In this document: positions 18,741 through 29,420 of the stretch, in pieces
Position numbering within the stretch: the stretch's first letter is position 1
Layout: every line of letters begins with the position of its first letter
DNA from: Thermococcus peptonophilus
Lineage (GTDB): Archaea; Methanobacteriota_B; Thermococci; Thermococcales; Thermococcaceae
Direction: 5' to 3'
Length of the DNA stretch: 64,000 bases
Assembly: GCF_001592435.1 (NCBI RefSeq)
Contig: NZ_CP014750.1
Span: 992,001 to 1,056,000, forward strand
Translations under genes and position numbers: made by a program
The notes under the pieces: generated by a model
Told to the model about the DNA's origin: nothing
Database searches by the model: none
What the model saw: only the letters and a program-made list of their open reading frames with translations

Positions 18741-19145
18741 TTAGTATTCTTTTTGTTTTCCACTTAGAATAGTATACACACTGAGTGTACTAATTACTGT
18801 GATGGGGAGTATAAAAAACCAAAAGCATTGATTTGGACTGTCTTCCAAAAATATTGCAAACGGAAGAACTAATAAAATCCAAATCCCAAAAAGTTGCCGT
18901 GCTACTCCACGTTTTCCAGAGAGAAATTCATGAAGGATATCCATTCCCATCAGCGCATATGGATCTTTGTAGGATCTATCATTTAGTTTATTAAGAGTTA
19001 GATACACGAAGACCACTATGAACATACCTAAGAATGTGAGAATTATAGATTTGACAGTTTTATTATACCCACATTTTACGTTCTCTAAGACAAAAAGAAG
19101 AATAAATCCTAAAAGATAAATCCCAAGGATAAACTTCTTCCTCAT
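18741..19145 (-). CDS. Membrane protein of the surface-gene cluster, 134 aa
   Basis: The intact frame encodes four hydrophobic helices (residues 5-22, 32-52, 86-104 and 110-126) and a polar loop D-R-S-Y-K-D-P-Y-A-L-M-G-M-D-I-L-H-E-F in the middle. GGAGGGATCACT precedes the ATG. It follows the secreted-protein genes by 12 bases and precedes the 18723 gene by 17, so it belongs to the same leftward transcript. No family is recognised. Confidence 0.6.
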   Translation of the reverse strand: MRKKFILGIYLLGFILLFVLENVKCGYNKTVKSIILTFLGMFIVVFVYLTLNKLNDRSYKDPYALMGMDILHEFLSGKRGVARQLFGIWILLVLPFAIFLEDSPNQCFWFFILPITVISTLSVYTILSGKQKEY

Positions 19146-19157
19146 AGTGATCCCTCC

Positions 19158-20750
19158 CTATGTGTGTTCCAGTATATATGGCTTAATCAGACCGTTCCAC
19201 AGAAACGCCCAGGGATCCAAACCTAACTTCCCATTAACCTTAAGACCTAAGATTCTTACGGATCCAATTGAAATGCTGATTGCAGTGTTTGGATCCGTAA
19301 TGGCTGCTATGCCGCTCAGTACATAATCTGCTACAACGGTTTTAGTGTCCATAGTAATTTTTACGTGTTGTGAAACTGAGTTAAAGTAATGGTGCCAAAC
19401 TTTTCTGTCAATACTGTATCCAAGGGTATACTCAAATTTTATATTTGTATATTCGCCATTCTTGAGTACTACTTCAGTTGCATCACTTCCACTTATCGGG
19501 ATGTAAGAACTTACGTAGATTGGCAGTGAAAACACTATTCTTCTAGTTTCCCAAGGTTTTATCGTGAATTCTTGTGGACTTATGAGCCACTTCTCTACTC
19601 CAAGACTCCCTAGGGGAATCTTTTCCAGTTGACCAAGAGAGTAGTCCTCTACTGAGATATGCTCAATATATACTTCTTGATTTCTCAGATTATGTAGATA
19701 AACCTCACATGAAACTGTAGCTCTGTAAGCATAGTCACTAAAATCAAATTTTATATCTTCACAAGATGCTTTTGACATTATAAGTTGACTGTTGCTATTT
19801 ACCTCAACGTATTTGCTTGCCATTTGGTATCCGCCGATTTTCAGTGTTAGAGTCGTGTTCTGAGTTATGGGTCCTATGGTTGCGGTTATTCTTGCAGTCT
19901 TGTTGGCGTAAATGGTTAAATCACCATCCGATATTGAGTAGTTCATCCCGTAGTAGTCCTCGCGAGGCCACCAAACGTTTCCAGTGTTACCAACTAATTC
20001 AATCGGCCATGTTTGCTTGTAGTTCTCTGAGTTCTTCACAGTGATGTAAACCGTCACATTATTACCAGCTTCAACAGGATTCGGAACAACCTCAAACCAG
20101 GCGGAGAGACCATTCACCACGCGCGAAACTTCAATGCTCCCGTCCTCACTGTCCTCTAGGGCCTCTTTCCCGTTCTTCTCGTCTACACTGTAAAGCTTAA
20201 CCTCATACGAGTGCTCCCCAGCCTCGGCACCCCAGTGGAGGGAAAACTCTCCCGTAGAGCCCGCTGAAACACTACCGGCCACCGAATCAGCCTCCGAGCC
20301 ATCAATGTAAAGCGTCAGCTTCACATTCTTGTCATCCGTGTAGTTGTTATAAACCTTGACTTGGAACGTCACGGTGTCCCCATCCTTTGGCGTTTCTGGA
20401 CTGAAACGTGCGTCCTTGATTTTGAGAGAACCACTGGAGTCATCGTTTCCGCCGTTATCTCTATTTACGACAACAAGTCTTCCCCCGCTGGTTCTGTTAT
20501 ATGGGCCAAAATAGAAGGTGACATGATAGCCATACTCCCCGTGTTCTGGACACGTTATTGGACCAATGGTGTCCTCGCCATAAGATCCAGCAGGAGAGAC
20601 AGTGTGACCCTTTATTGGTCTTCTTCCTATGCATGGAATAGTGAAAGTGTAGTCACCCTCAACGTCCTTAGAGTTGTCGTTGAGCACGGTAATAGTGAAG
20701 TATACCGGTTCATCGACTTTAACTTGGCTCTTTGAGGGCTGTACGGTCAC
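19158..20750 (-). CDS. C-terminal part of a frameshifted secreted protein (CARDB-like repeats)
   Basis: The frame encodes 530 residues of beta-sandwich repeats with CARDB/Ig-like strands (for example F-T-I-T-V-L-N-D-N-S-K-D-V-E-G-D-Y, V-T-F-Q-V-K-V-Y-N-N-Y and V-T-V-Y-I-T-V-K-N-S-E-N-Y) and many N-x-T/S sites. It has no signal peptide and no ribosome-binding site at the ATG 20750. The frame stays open upstream to 20858, overlapping the end of the preceding gene. Dropping one A at 20836-20837 joins the two as P-P-Y-P-G-E-P-K-T-K. It is therefore probably the second part of a secreted protein of about 1080 residues. Confidence 0.65.
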   Translation of the reverse strand: MTVQPSKSQVKVDEPVYFTITVLNDNSKDVEGDYTFTIPCIGRRPIKGHTVSPAGSYGEDTIGPITCPEHGEYGYHVTFYFGPYNRTSGGRLVVVNRDNGGNDDSSGSLKIKDARFSPETPKDGDTVTFQVKVYNNYTDDKNVKLTLYIDGSEADSVAGSVSAGSTGEFSLHWGAEAGEHSYEVKLYSVDEKNGKEALEDSEDGSIEVSRVVNGLSAWFEVVPNPVEAGNNVTVYITVKNSENYKQTWPIELVGNTGNVWWPREDYYGMNYSISDGDLTIYANKTARITATIGPITQNTTLTLKIGGYQMASKYVEVNSNSQLIMSKASCEDIKFDFSDYAYRATVSCEVYLHNLRNQEVYIEHISVEDYSLGQLEKIPLGSLGVEKWLISPQEFTIKPWETRRIVFSLPIYVSSYIPISGSDATEVVLKNGEYTNIKFEYTLGYSIDRKVWHHYFNSVSQHVKITMDTKTVVADYVLSGIAAITDPNTAISISIGSVRILGLKVNGKLGLDPWAFLWNGLIKPYILEHT

Positions 20751-20829
20751 TGTAACCTTGGCCGGATTTATGTCCTCTTTTAGATCTATCGTGGTTGAAT
20801 ACTGAAGGATTATCTCCTTTGTCTTTGGT

Positions 20830-22398
20830 TCACCTTGGATATGGGGGATCCCTTATGGAATTTGGGGTTGGCCCGCTGTTTGAGGTGTATGTTATCTTAA
20901 CTTTCCCACTGACAATAACCTGGTTACTCCCCCTAACTTTATCACTGATTGAAGAGGTCCAATCAACCTCACCGTCGTCAGGATGAATCATGCCGATTTC
21001 TCCGCTGTCGCTCAGCCCGGTGCCATGAACTGAGATACGGACATCGGTGACGACGTTGTTTTTAGCTTTCATACTAACAACGACTTGATACTGAATGAAG
21101 GAGTCCGTTACTTCAACAGGTATCACACTGACACCAGCATTGAGGATTCCCTCTTGAGTGTATGGATCAAGGGTTTTCCTTTCAACCTCAGTAGGCTTTA
21201 GAGTTGTTGGAGCCTCTGAAGTGCTCTGGGTGCTCAGACTTCCACCGGAAGACGAAAGGGTCCCAATGGGCTGTTTTGGAGGCTCTATCGAAATCGGAGG
21301 TAATGAAGGCTTGATTTTCAGAGGCTTTTCAGTCACGCTCTCCGAGACGTAAACTTTGAGAGCCTCCTTCAGCTCATCAACCTTTTGATTGAGAATCCAC
21401 CAGAGTTCTGGATTATCATTTCCCTGGTTCATTGCCATAACGATGACATAGACCTGTCTTGTTAGGTTGTAAGTCCTCAAAGCGGCTGGCCAGTAGTAAG
21501 TGTCTGTTACTGTAACTTTCTTGAGATTCCTCCAGTCATCATAATCTGAAGATGTTTTGATGACAGCGAAGCCATTGGAGTAAAAATCAACTCCGGTCAC
21601 GGTTTCATGTCTCAGAATCAGACTCCCATTCCTCAGCAACTCTGCACGGGCTTTAAATGATGAGTGAGAAGTTAAGAGGGCATATGTCCTGGAGGATAGG
21701 ACCTCAATTGATTCCTCAAGTTCAGTACTGTTCCTTTCAAGGTAAGCTTTGTAGAAGTTCACCCACTCTTCAGCAAGAAGGGGGTTGATGCTAACATCTT
21801 GGGGCAGGTTTCCAGTGAAGTTTTCAGTGCTTCCCCACTTCCACTTCTCAAGTCCGAAGGTCTCATAGTGAGCGTACTTAAAGCCGACCTTAACAAAAGC
21901 CGTTGAGAAGTTCTCAAGAAACTCGCTCATGTTGAAATCTCCCGTTATATTGTCCGCGTTTTGGATTATATAGTTTTGAAGAGCCTGAATCTCCCCATCA
22001 CTCCACCCCTGCTCTCTGAGAGTTTTTACGGTCTCACTTGGAAGTCCTTTTTGCTTAATCTCCTGTGCCATTCCCCTAAGCTCTTCTTCTGTATAGTAGA
22101 GTTTTACTCCCGAGGAATCCAGTTCCTCAAGTGCTTCCCAAACAAGAGCAGAAATTTGAGCGGCGTTTTTCTCGCCTTCTCTGGAGTTAGTTATCAGCTC
22201 TTGAGCGGCTGTAGTATTGCCCTCTTGGGCCTCTAAAACCAACATGGCTTCTCTGTTTAAGATGTCCCAAAATGCGTTGTAAACTGAGGTCGTGTCTTCA
22301 GAGTCGGTGGCTGCTGCAACATAGCTCATGGAGACCGCCGAGCTTATGGTTAGTCCAAAAACCACTACTGTCAACAGTATACAGAGGATCTTTCTCAT
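20830..22398 (-). CDS. N-terminal part of a secreted surface protein
   Basis: The 522-residue frame starts with a clear signal peptide (M-R-K-I-L-C-I-L-L-T-V-V-V-F-G-L, cleavage near S-A-V-S-M-S). A helical, glutamate-rich domain (about 30-250) follows, then a beta-rich part, a proline/serine/threonine-rich linker (about 375-400) and the start of an Ig-like repeat. It ends abruptly at D-P-P-Y-P-R by the frameshift described for the next gene. It is the first gene of the leftward surface cluster; the small membrane proteins downstream may help secrete or anchor it. No family is recognised for the N-terminal domain. Confidence 0.7.
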   Translation of the reverse strand: MRKILCILLTVVVFGLTISSAVSMSYVAAATDSEDTTSVYNAFWDILNREAMLVLEAQEGNTTAAQELITNSREGEKNAAQISALVWEALEELDSSGVKLYYTEEELRGMAQEIKQKGLPSETVKTLREQGWSDGEIQALQNYIIQNADNITGDFNMSEFLENFSTAFVKVGFKYAHYETFGLEKWKWGSTENFTGNLPQDVSINPLLAEEWVNFYKAYLERNSTELEESIEVLSSRTYALLTSHSSFKARAELLRNGSLILRHETVTGVDFYSNGFAVIKTSSDYDDWRNLKKVTVTDTYYWPAALRTYNLTRQVYVIVMAMNQGNDNPELWWILNQKVDELKEALKVYVSESVTEKPLKIKPSLPPISIEPPKQPIGTLSSSGGSLSTQSTSEAPTTLKPTEVERKTLDPYTQEGILNAGVSVIPVEVTDSFIQYQVVVSMKAKNNVVTDVRISVHGTGLSDSGEIGMIHPDDGEVDWTSSISDKVRGSNQVIVSGKVKITYTSNSGPTPNSIRDPPYPR

Positions 22399-22426
22399 GG
22401 GATCGCCAATTTTACAACTTTTGATT

Positions 22427-22436
22427 GTATATAAAA
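22427..22436 (-). promoter_or_regulatory. TATA box of the surface-protein cluster
   Basis: TTTTATATAC on the minus strand is centred about 33 bases before the ATG at 22398. Transcription would start about seven bases before the start codon, giving an almost leaderless message. No second TATA element of similar quality is seen inside the cluster, so this is probably its main promoter. Confidence 0.5.
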
Positions 22437-22511
22437 ATTTTTCTATTGTAATTCTGTTATACTGTCAGAGAAAGTTAACAAAGAATGGGAGGGAAACAAT
22501 AAAACTCTAAA

Positions 22512-23027
22512 TCACCAGGGTACGCTCTTCCAACCCATTTTGTAGGCGAAGTAGTTGGCCCCCCAGTGAATGAACGGGGACACGACCAGAAGGAATATTA
22601 TCTGTCCGCTGGAAAGGGTTTTTACAGGGTAAGCGAATGCCAGAGCGCTTATTAGGAAGCCTAACTGGTCAAGTCCTACAGCAGGGTAGCCCCTCGGAAG
22701 GTTTGCCCGCCTCTTGATGAAGCTTCCGACGAGATCACCAACAAGAGCGCCGAATGACAGCAGAAATGCAAGCTTCACAGCGGTCTCGAGGCTCCCATAG
22801 AAACCGGGTGTTATAAAGTACTGAACTACCCCGACTAGAGTCCCTATCAGGACGCCTCCTATAAACCCTCTCCGGGTTTTGCCGTCTCCCAAAAGTCTCC
22901 TGCCGTCTCTCCAGACCCTCCCACCGTCTATTGGTCTGCCGCCCCCAACGAGGACTGGAGATGCGTTGGCAAAGTAAGCAGGGAGTATGTACCAGAACGC
23001 CCAGAAAACGGATGAGGGCCATCCCAT
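22512..23027 (-). CDS. carS: CDP-archaeol synthase
   Basis: CarS transfers CMP from CTP to digeranylgeranylglyceryl phosphate, making the activated lipid for polar head-group addition; it is an integral membrane enzyme. The 171-residue product has about five helices and the conserved cytoplasmic stretches N-A-S-P-V-L, D-G-G-R-V-W-R-D-G-R-R-L-L-G-D-G-K-T-R-R-G-F-I-G-G and G-D-L-V-G-S-F-I-K-R-R-A-N-L-P-R-G-Y. Length and motifs are as expected. It is divergent from the LEA14-like gene at 23101 and has no obvious partner. Confidence 0.93.
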   Translation of the reverse strand: MGWPSSVFWAFWYILPAYFANASPVLVGGGRPIDGGRVWRDGRRLLGDGKTRRGFIGGVLIGTLVGVVQYFITPGFYGSLETAVKLAFLLSFGALVGDLVGSFIKRRANLPRGYPAVGLDQLGFLISALAFAYPVKTLSSGQIIFLLVVSPFIHWGANYFAYKMGWKSVPW

Positions 23028-23100
23028 TTAACCACCCAAATTATGGCCGGCAGAATTGCTTATAAGGATTAAGGCAGTTAAGATATAAGGTGAAGAAGCC

Positions 23101-24015
23101 ATGAAGAAAGTTGTTGCAGTTTTTCTCCTGATAGTTCTGATCCTTGTCTTATGGGGAGCTTACATCGCCTACGCCGTAATGACAATTACCCCAGTTCTTA
23201 CGGCAAAGTGGGGCAACGTGAATGAGGAGAACGTTGAAGTAGTAGTTGATGCCGAGCTTGGAAAGGTGCTCTTTATCCCAGCTTCCGTTGAGAACCTTTC
23301 AATACAGTTCAACGGCGTTGAAGTGGCCTCCCTTAAGGAATTTGACTACTCTCCCACAAAAACAAACGCAAGAATCGTGATGGGTATTGATCCAAATGAA
23401 CTTGTAAGGGCACTTGAAAGGTACTTTGACAACAACCAGCACGGTGAGGCGAGCATCGAGATTAGGTTAGGACTTTTTGGTCTGTTTCACCCTACGCTTA
23501 ACTTCTCTCAGGAACTCCAGCAGGATATCCTCGGTCAGCTGGACTTCAAAGCCGAGAGCAGGCCTGTCTTTGGAGGCCTACTCTACACCCCATCCGTTGA
23601 AGGAACAAAGGTGGTGTGGCTGGGGGCTGAGAACGGCCTCTGGAACCTGAAAACCTACGCAACGCTGAAGAATCCAAACTCGTTCCCCATTCCCGTCTCA
23701 AACCTCGAGTTTGAGATTTTTGTAAACGGTATAAAAGTAGGGGTTGGAAACGTCAGCCAAGGGGTCACAATACCGGCTGGAGGCGTTGCGACGGTTCCCA
23801 TCGATACTAAGATATATTCGGAATACCTCCCGAAGGTTCTAGTAACCCACATAAAGAACGGAGAGAAGAGCCTTGTTGAGGTAAACTTCTACATAACAGT
23901 GAGCGCGGGAGGTAAGAGCGCCAGGATGAAGCTCACAAGCGAGAAGACTGTAATACAAACGGACATAATGGCCACCATAAACGAGGCCCTTTCGAATATC
24001 CCTCTTAGGGAATGA
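23101..24015 (+). CDS. LEA14-like (WHy-domain) membrane-anchored protein
   Basis: A single N-terminal membrane helix (residues 4-26, V-A-V-F-L-L-I-V-L-I-L-V-L-W-G-A-Y) anchors the protein. About 275 residues outside carry two beta-sandwich units; the second (about 180-280) shows the LEA type 2/WHy pattern L-K-N-P-N-S-F-P-I-P-V-S-N-L-E-F-E-I-F-V-N-G-I-K-V-G. Such domains are linked to desiccation and stress protection in plants and occur widely in Thermococcales with unknown roles. The ATG at 23101 follows AAGGTGAAG. It is a single gene. Confidence 0.8.
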   Translation: MKKVVAVFLLIVLILVLWGAYIAYAVMTITPVLTAKWGNVNEENVEVVVDAELGKVLFIPASVENLSIQFNGVEVASLKEFDYSPTKTNARIVMGIDPNELVRALERYFDNNQHGEASIEIRLGLFGLFHPTLNFSQELQQDILGQLDFKAESRPVFGGLLYTPSVEGTKVVWLGAENGLWNLKTYATLKNPNSFPIPVSNLEFEIFVNGIKVGVGNVSQGVTIPAGGVATVPIDTKIYSEYLPKVLVTHIKNGEKSLVEVNFYITVSAGGKSARMKLTSEKTVIQTDIMATINEALSNIPLRE

Positions 24016-24054
24016 CTTTTAAACCACTTTTCTCCCCTTATTTTCGGTGGGAGC

Positions 24055-24582
24055 ATGAGAGAGAAATTTGACGTGAGAGCCATCCATGAGTTTCTCAACA
24101 GGCTCTGGGAGGACGTATTCACGCTCAATCAGAAGCTTAAGGAAGAACTCCCAAAGTTCGGCTTTAAGGTGGAAGATGTGGAGGAGGTCTTTGGGGCTTA
24201 CATTTTCCTTGACGGCGAGTGGAGACAGATGAGCTACCCTCATCCTGCCTTTGAGGTGAAGCCGCAGATTGAAGTCGGTGCAACCCCTGAAAGCTATTAC
24301 TTCGTCGTCGCCGTCCCGAAGGAGAAGGTGAGCGAGGACTTTCTTGAAGCATTTCTTGAGGCCTTTCCGAAGAGCTTCATCTACGGAAGTGAAGACTTCC
24401 TCAACGACGTCTACAACTGCATGAGGGACAGCCCCCTGCCGGAGGAGATCGTCAAGAGAATACAAGAAAGTCCTGAAAAGGTTTTCCAGTTCGAGGCCAA
24501 CTTTGACGATGTTGAAAAGCTTAAAGAGGGACTTTTTAAGGTTATAGAACTCGGAAATCGCTTTGAAATCTTTGACCTTTGA
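24055..24582 (+). CDS. DUF3201-type protein
   Basis: The product is a 175-residue soluble, acidic protein. It begins with a long helix (F-L-N-R-L-W-E-D-V-F-T-L-N-Q-K-L-K-E-E-L), then an alpha/beta domain including G-A-Y-I-F-L-D-G-E-W and Y-Y-F-V-V-A-V-P-K-E-K. It matches my memory of the Thermococcales-restricted DUF3201 family; no function is known. GGTGGGAGC precedes the ATG. Its stop lies nine bases before the start of the RNA methyltransferase gene, so the two are likely cotranscribed. Confidence 0.7.
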   Translation: MREKFDVRAIHEFLNRLWEDVFTLNQKLKEELPKFGFKVEDVEEVFGAYIFLDGEWRQMSYPHPAFEVKPQIEVGATPESYYFVVAVPKEKVSEDFLEAFLEAFPKSFIYGSEDFLNDVYNCMRDSPLPEEIVKRIQESPEKVFQFEANFDDVEKLKEGLFKVIELGNRFEIFDL

Positions 24583-24591
24583 GGTGTGTCT

Positions 24592-25743
24592 ATGGGCTAC
24601 GAGGAAGCCTTTCCAGCCGAGCTCAGGGATTACTACAGAAAGCTCTTCGGGAACGAGGCGGAAGAGATCATGGCATCATTGAGAACTCCAGTCGAGAAGT
24701 ACTATATCAGAGTGAACACCCTCAAGACGAGCAGGAGCGAACTGATGAGGCGGCTGAGGAGAGAAGGCTTAAAGCCCAAGAGAAGTCCTTACCTAGCGGA
24801 GGGAATATACTTCGAGAGGGAAGGGCCGAACTTCGACGATGATTACGATCCAGGCCTCAAGAAGGTTGTCGCGAACAAGTTTGCCAGCGAGAGCGTCTAT
24901 CAGGGAGCAATGCTCTACGCACCGGGAGTTCTGAAGGCTGATAAGGGTATAAAGCCTGGCGACGAGGTCGAAATTAGGGATCCGAGGGGACTTCTGGTCG
25001 GAATCGGCATCGCGAGGATGAGCGGGAAGGAGATGGTAACCGCCACGAGGGGTCTGGCGGTTGAGGTAACACTGCCAAAGTTCAAGCTCCCAAGTTTGAG
25101 CGAGCTGGAGAGCTTCAAGGAGGGTCTCTTCTACGCTCAAAGTTTGCCCTCGATGGTAGCTTCAAGGGTTCTCGAGCCAAGTGAGGAAGACCTCATCATC
25201 GATATGGCCGCGGCCCCTGGAGGAAAGACCTCACACATAGCCCAGCTCATGCAGAACCGGGGCGAGATAATAGCCATCGACAAGTCCAGGAACAGGCTAA
25301 AGAAGATGGAGGAGGAACTCAAGAGACTCGGCGTGAAGAACGTTAAGCTCATTCATATGGACGCTAGGAAGCTTCCCGAGCTTGGGATTGAAGCCGATAA
25401 GATACTCCTTGACGCCCCCTGCACCGCGCTCGGAATAAGGCCCAAGCTCTGGGAAACTAGGACGCCAAAGGACATTGAGGCAACCGCGAGATACCAGAGG
25501 GCCTTCATCTGGGCCGCGATAAAGTCCCTTCGGAAGGGCGGGACGCTGGTTTACTCTACCTGTACAATCAGCTACGAGGAGAACGAGGCCAACGTCAAAT
25601 ACATGCTCCAAAAAGGCCTGAAGCTTGAAGAGCAGAGCATTTTTATAGCGTCCCACGGAATTAACATGGAGGGCGTCCAGAGGTTTTATCCGAACAGACA
25701 CCTGACTCAGGGCTTCTTCATAGCAAAGCTCAGGAAGGTGTGA
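24592..25743 (+). CDS. m5C RNA methyltransferase (NOP2/Sun family) with PUA domain
   Basis: The 383-residue protein methylates C5 of cytosine in RNA using SAM. An N-terminal RNA-recognition part is followed by a PUA domain inserted at about residues 105-165 (G-A-M-L-Y-A-P-G-V..G-D-E-V-E-I-R-D-P-R-G-L-L-V-G-I-G). The Rossmann fold then has the SAM motif D-M-A-A-A-P-G-G-K-T-S-H-I-A, the catalytic pair A-P-C-T-A and S-T-C-T-I. The PUA placement is that of NSUN6-like archaeal enzymes acting on tRNA C72, which is inference. GAGGTG lies six bases before ATG 24592. The flippase-like gene starts 3 bases after its stop. Confidence 0.92.
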   Translation: MGYEEAFPAELRDYYRKLFGNEAEEIMASLRTPVEKYYIRVNTLKTSRSELMRRLRREGLKPKRSPYLAEGIYFEREGPNFDDDYDPGLKKVVANKFASESVYQGAMLYAPGVLKADKGIKPGDEVEIRDPRGLLVGIGIARMSGKEMVTATRGLAVEVTLPKFKLPSLSELESFKEGLFYAQSLPSMVASRVLEPSEEDLIIDMAAAPGGKTSHIAQLMQNRGEIIAIDKSRNRLKKMEEELKRLGVKNVKLIHMDARKLPELGIEADKILLDAPCTALGIRPKLWETRTPKDIEATARYQRAFIWAAIKSLRKGGTLVYSTCTISYEENEANVKYMLQKGLKLEEQSIFIASHGINMEGVQRFYPNRHLTQGFFIAKLRKV

Positions 25744-25745
25744 GG

Positions 25746-26771
25746 ATGGACTGGAAAAAGGTTTCACTTTTTGGAGTCGCGATCGGAATCATCGCCGCTC
25801 TCCTCTGGTGGGCCGGGATAGATGAGGTAATTGCCATTCTAAAGAGAGCCCGTATTAAGTACCTTGTTCTCGCGTTTTTTGTGTATATCTTGGGCCTCTT
25901 AGCTTGGGCAATGAGGTGGAAGGTTCTTATAGATGCCCTAAACATGGAGGCCCCGTTTTCAAAGATCCTGATGGCCCTAATGGCCGGCATCTTCGTAAAC
26001 AACGCAACTCCTGGGGCGCGGGGCGGAGGGGAGCCAGTGAGAACGTATTTTCTGGCCAAAGAAATTGAGAGGCCCTATGGTCCTGTGTTCGCGACGGTGA
26101 TGATGGACAGAATCCTTGACCTAATCCCAGTGGTGGGAATGCTCGCCGTTGCCACCGCGTACGTCTACTCCCTCGGTTCAAGGTCTCTGGCGATAATCCT
26201 AATTTTCCTGGATGTTGTGTTTTTCGGTCTTGTCGCCTTAACTCTGGGGATTCTTCTAAGCGAGAGGAAGACCAAGGGGGCGCTCCGCTGGTTCTTCAAA
26301 CTTGTAGAGCGCCTCCTGCCTGTAGTGGCGGAAAAGTACCGTGAGAAGTTTGAGAGAGTTGTGGAGGTCGATGTTCCCCGCTTCCAGAACGATTTCAGGT
26401 TCCTCATAACTCACAAGAGAGCTTTTTTACTCGCCACGATTTATTCTACGGTTTCCTGGCTAACGGTCGTTGTTAGGGGCTATTATGCGTTCTTAGTCAT
26501 AGGATATCCCATAAAGTTCGCGGACGTGGTCGTCGTTCAGATGGTTGGAATGGTAGTCGGAATGTTGAGCGTGATTCCGGGAGGGGCGGGCCTCATAGAG
26601 ACGGTCAATTCAGCAACCTACGTGCTCCTTGGGATTGAGAAAGAGCACGCCGTCACCGCCACACTCCTCGACAGGCTCATTTCTTACTGGATACCGACTG
26701 CGGTGGGGGCGCTGGCGACAACTCACCTCGGGGCAAAAATTCGCAGGAAAAAGAAAGGTTTAATTAGGTAA
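25746..26771 (+). CDS. Flippase-like integral membrane protein (UPF0104 / MprF-like)
   Basis: The 341-residue protein has about eight helices and the family landmarks [32 protein letters not shown] and [10 protein letters not shown]. This is the lysylphosphatidylglycerol synthase/flippase-like domain without the synthase half. In archaea the role is unknown; movement of lipid or glycolipid across the membrane is a guess. ATG 25746 is used because the preceding GGTG is correctly spaced; a GTG at 25740 overlaps the upstream gene. Confidence 0.82.
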   Translation: MDWKKVSLFGVAIGIIAALLWWAGIDEVIAILKRARIKYLVLAFFVYILGLLAWAMRWKVLIDALNMEAPFSKILMALMAGIFVNNATPGARGGGEPVRTYFLAKEIERPYGPVFATVMMDRILDLIPVVGMLAVATAYVYSLGSRSLAIILIFLDVVFFGLVALTLGILLSERKTKGALRWFFKLVERLLPVVAEKYREKFERVVEVDVPRFQNDFRFLITHKRAFLLATIYSTVSWLTVVVRGYYAFLVIGYPIKFADVVVVQMVGMVVGMLSVIPGGAGLIETVNSATYVLLGIEKEHAVTATLLDRLISYWIPTAVGALATTHLGAKIRRKKKGLIR

Positions 26772-26809
26772 CTCTCCAAGGATTAAGGAGAAGTGTCCTC
26801 GGTGGTTCG

Positions 26810-27642
26810 ATGAAGTTCGGTGTCGTCGCCAGGAGAGACAAATTAGAGGCCCTGAAGCTGGCCTACAGGGTTTATGATTTTCTCAAGGTTAGTGGTTTCG
26901 ATGTCGTGGTAGATGAAGACACGTACAAATACCTTAAGGAGTTCAACAAGGAAGATGTTCTCCCTCTGGAGGAGTTTGATGTTGACATCATAGTCGTTAT
27001 CGGCGGCGACGGCACGATACTCCGTGTGGAGCACAAAACAAAGAAGGAAATACCGATTCTCGGCATTAATATGGGCACTCTCGGCTTTCTAACGGAGGTT
27101 GAACCCCACGAGACCTTTTTTGCCTTGAGCAGGGTTATAGAGGGTGACTACCACATAGACGAGAGGATAAAGCTGAGGACATTCTTAGACGGCGAAAACA
27201 GGGTCCCAGATGCCCTCAACGAGGTCGCAATCCTTACTGGAATTCCGGGGAAAATAATCCACCTGAAGTACTACATCGACGGCGGCCTGGCAGACGAGGT
27301 GCGCTCCGACGGGCTTATCATCTCCACACCAACAGGCTCAACAGGGTATGCGATGAGCGCCGGTGGCCCCTTCGTTGATCCGAGGCTTGACGTTGTTGTA
27401 ATAGCCCCTCTCGCACCAATAGCCCTCAGCTCAAGACCTATGGTGGTTCCATCATCCAGCAGGATAGACGTGAGGAACGTCGCCATGACTAGGGAAGTAA
27501 TCCTGTCAATAGACGGGCAGTTTTACACCTACCTCTCGCCAGAAATAGAGATAACAATAGTCAGATCGCCGAGAAAAACAAAGTTCGTGCGCTTCAGCAG
27601 GGAGATATACCCCAAGTACACCATGAAGATAAAAAGCAGGTT

Positions 27643-27646
<4 letters not shown>
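26810..27646 (+). CDS. NAD kinase
   Basis: This cytoplasmic enzyme phosphorylates NAD(H) to NADP(H). The 278-residue protein has G-G-D-G-T at residues 65-69, [11 protein letters not shown], the N-E-V-A-type strand, and [23 protein letters not shown]; all catalytic landmarks are present and the length is normal. The ATG follows TCGGTGGTTCG. It is probably the last gene of a rightward run that begins with DUF3201, and its 3' end overlaps the convergent DUF835 gene by 4 bases. Confidence 0.95.
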
Positions 27647-29420
<1,774 letters not shown>

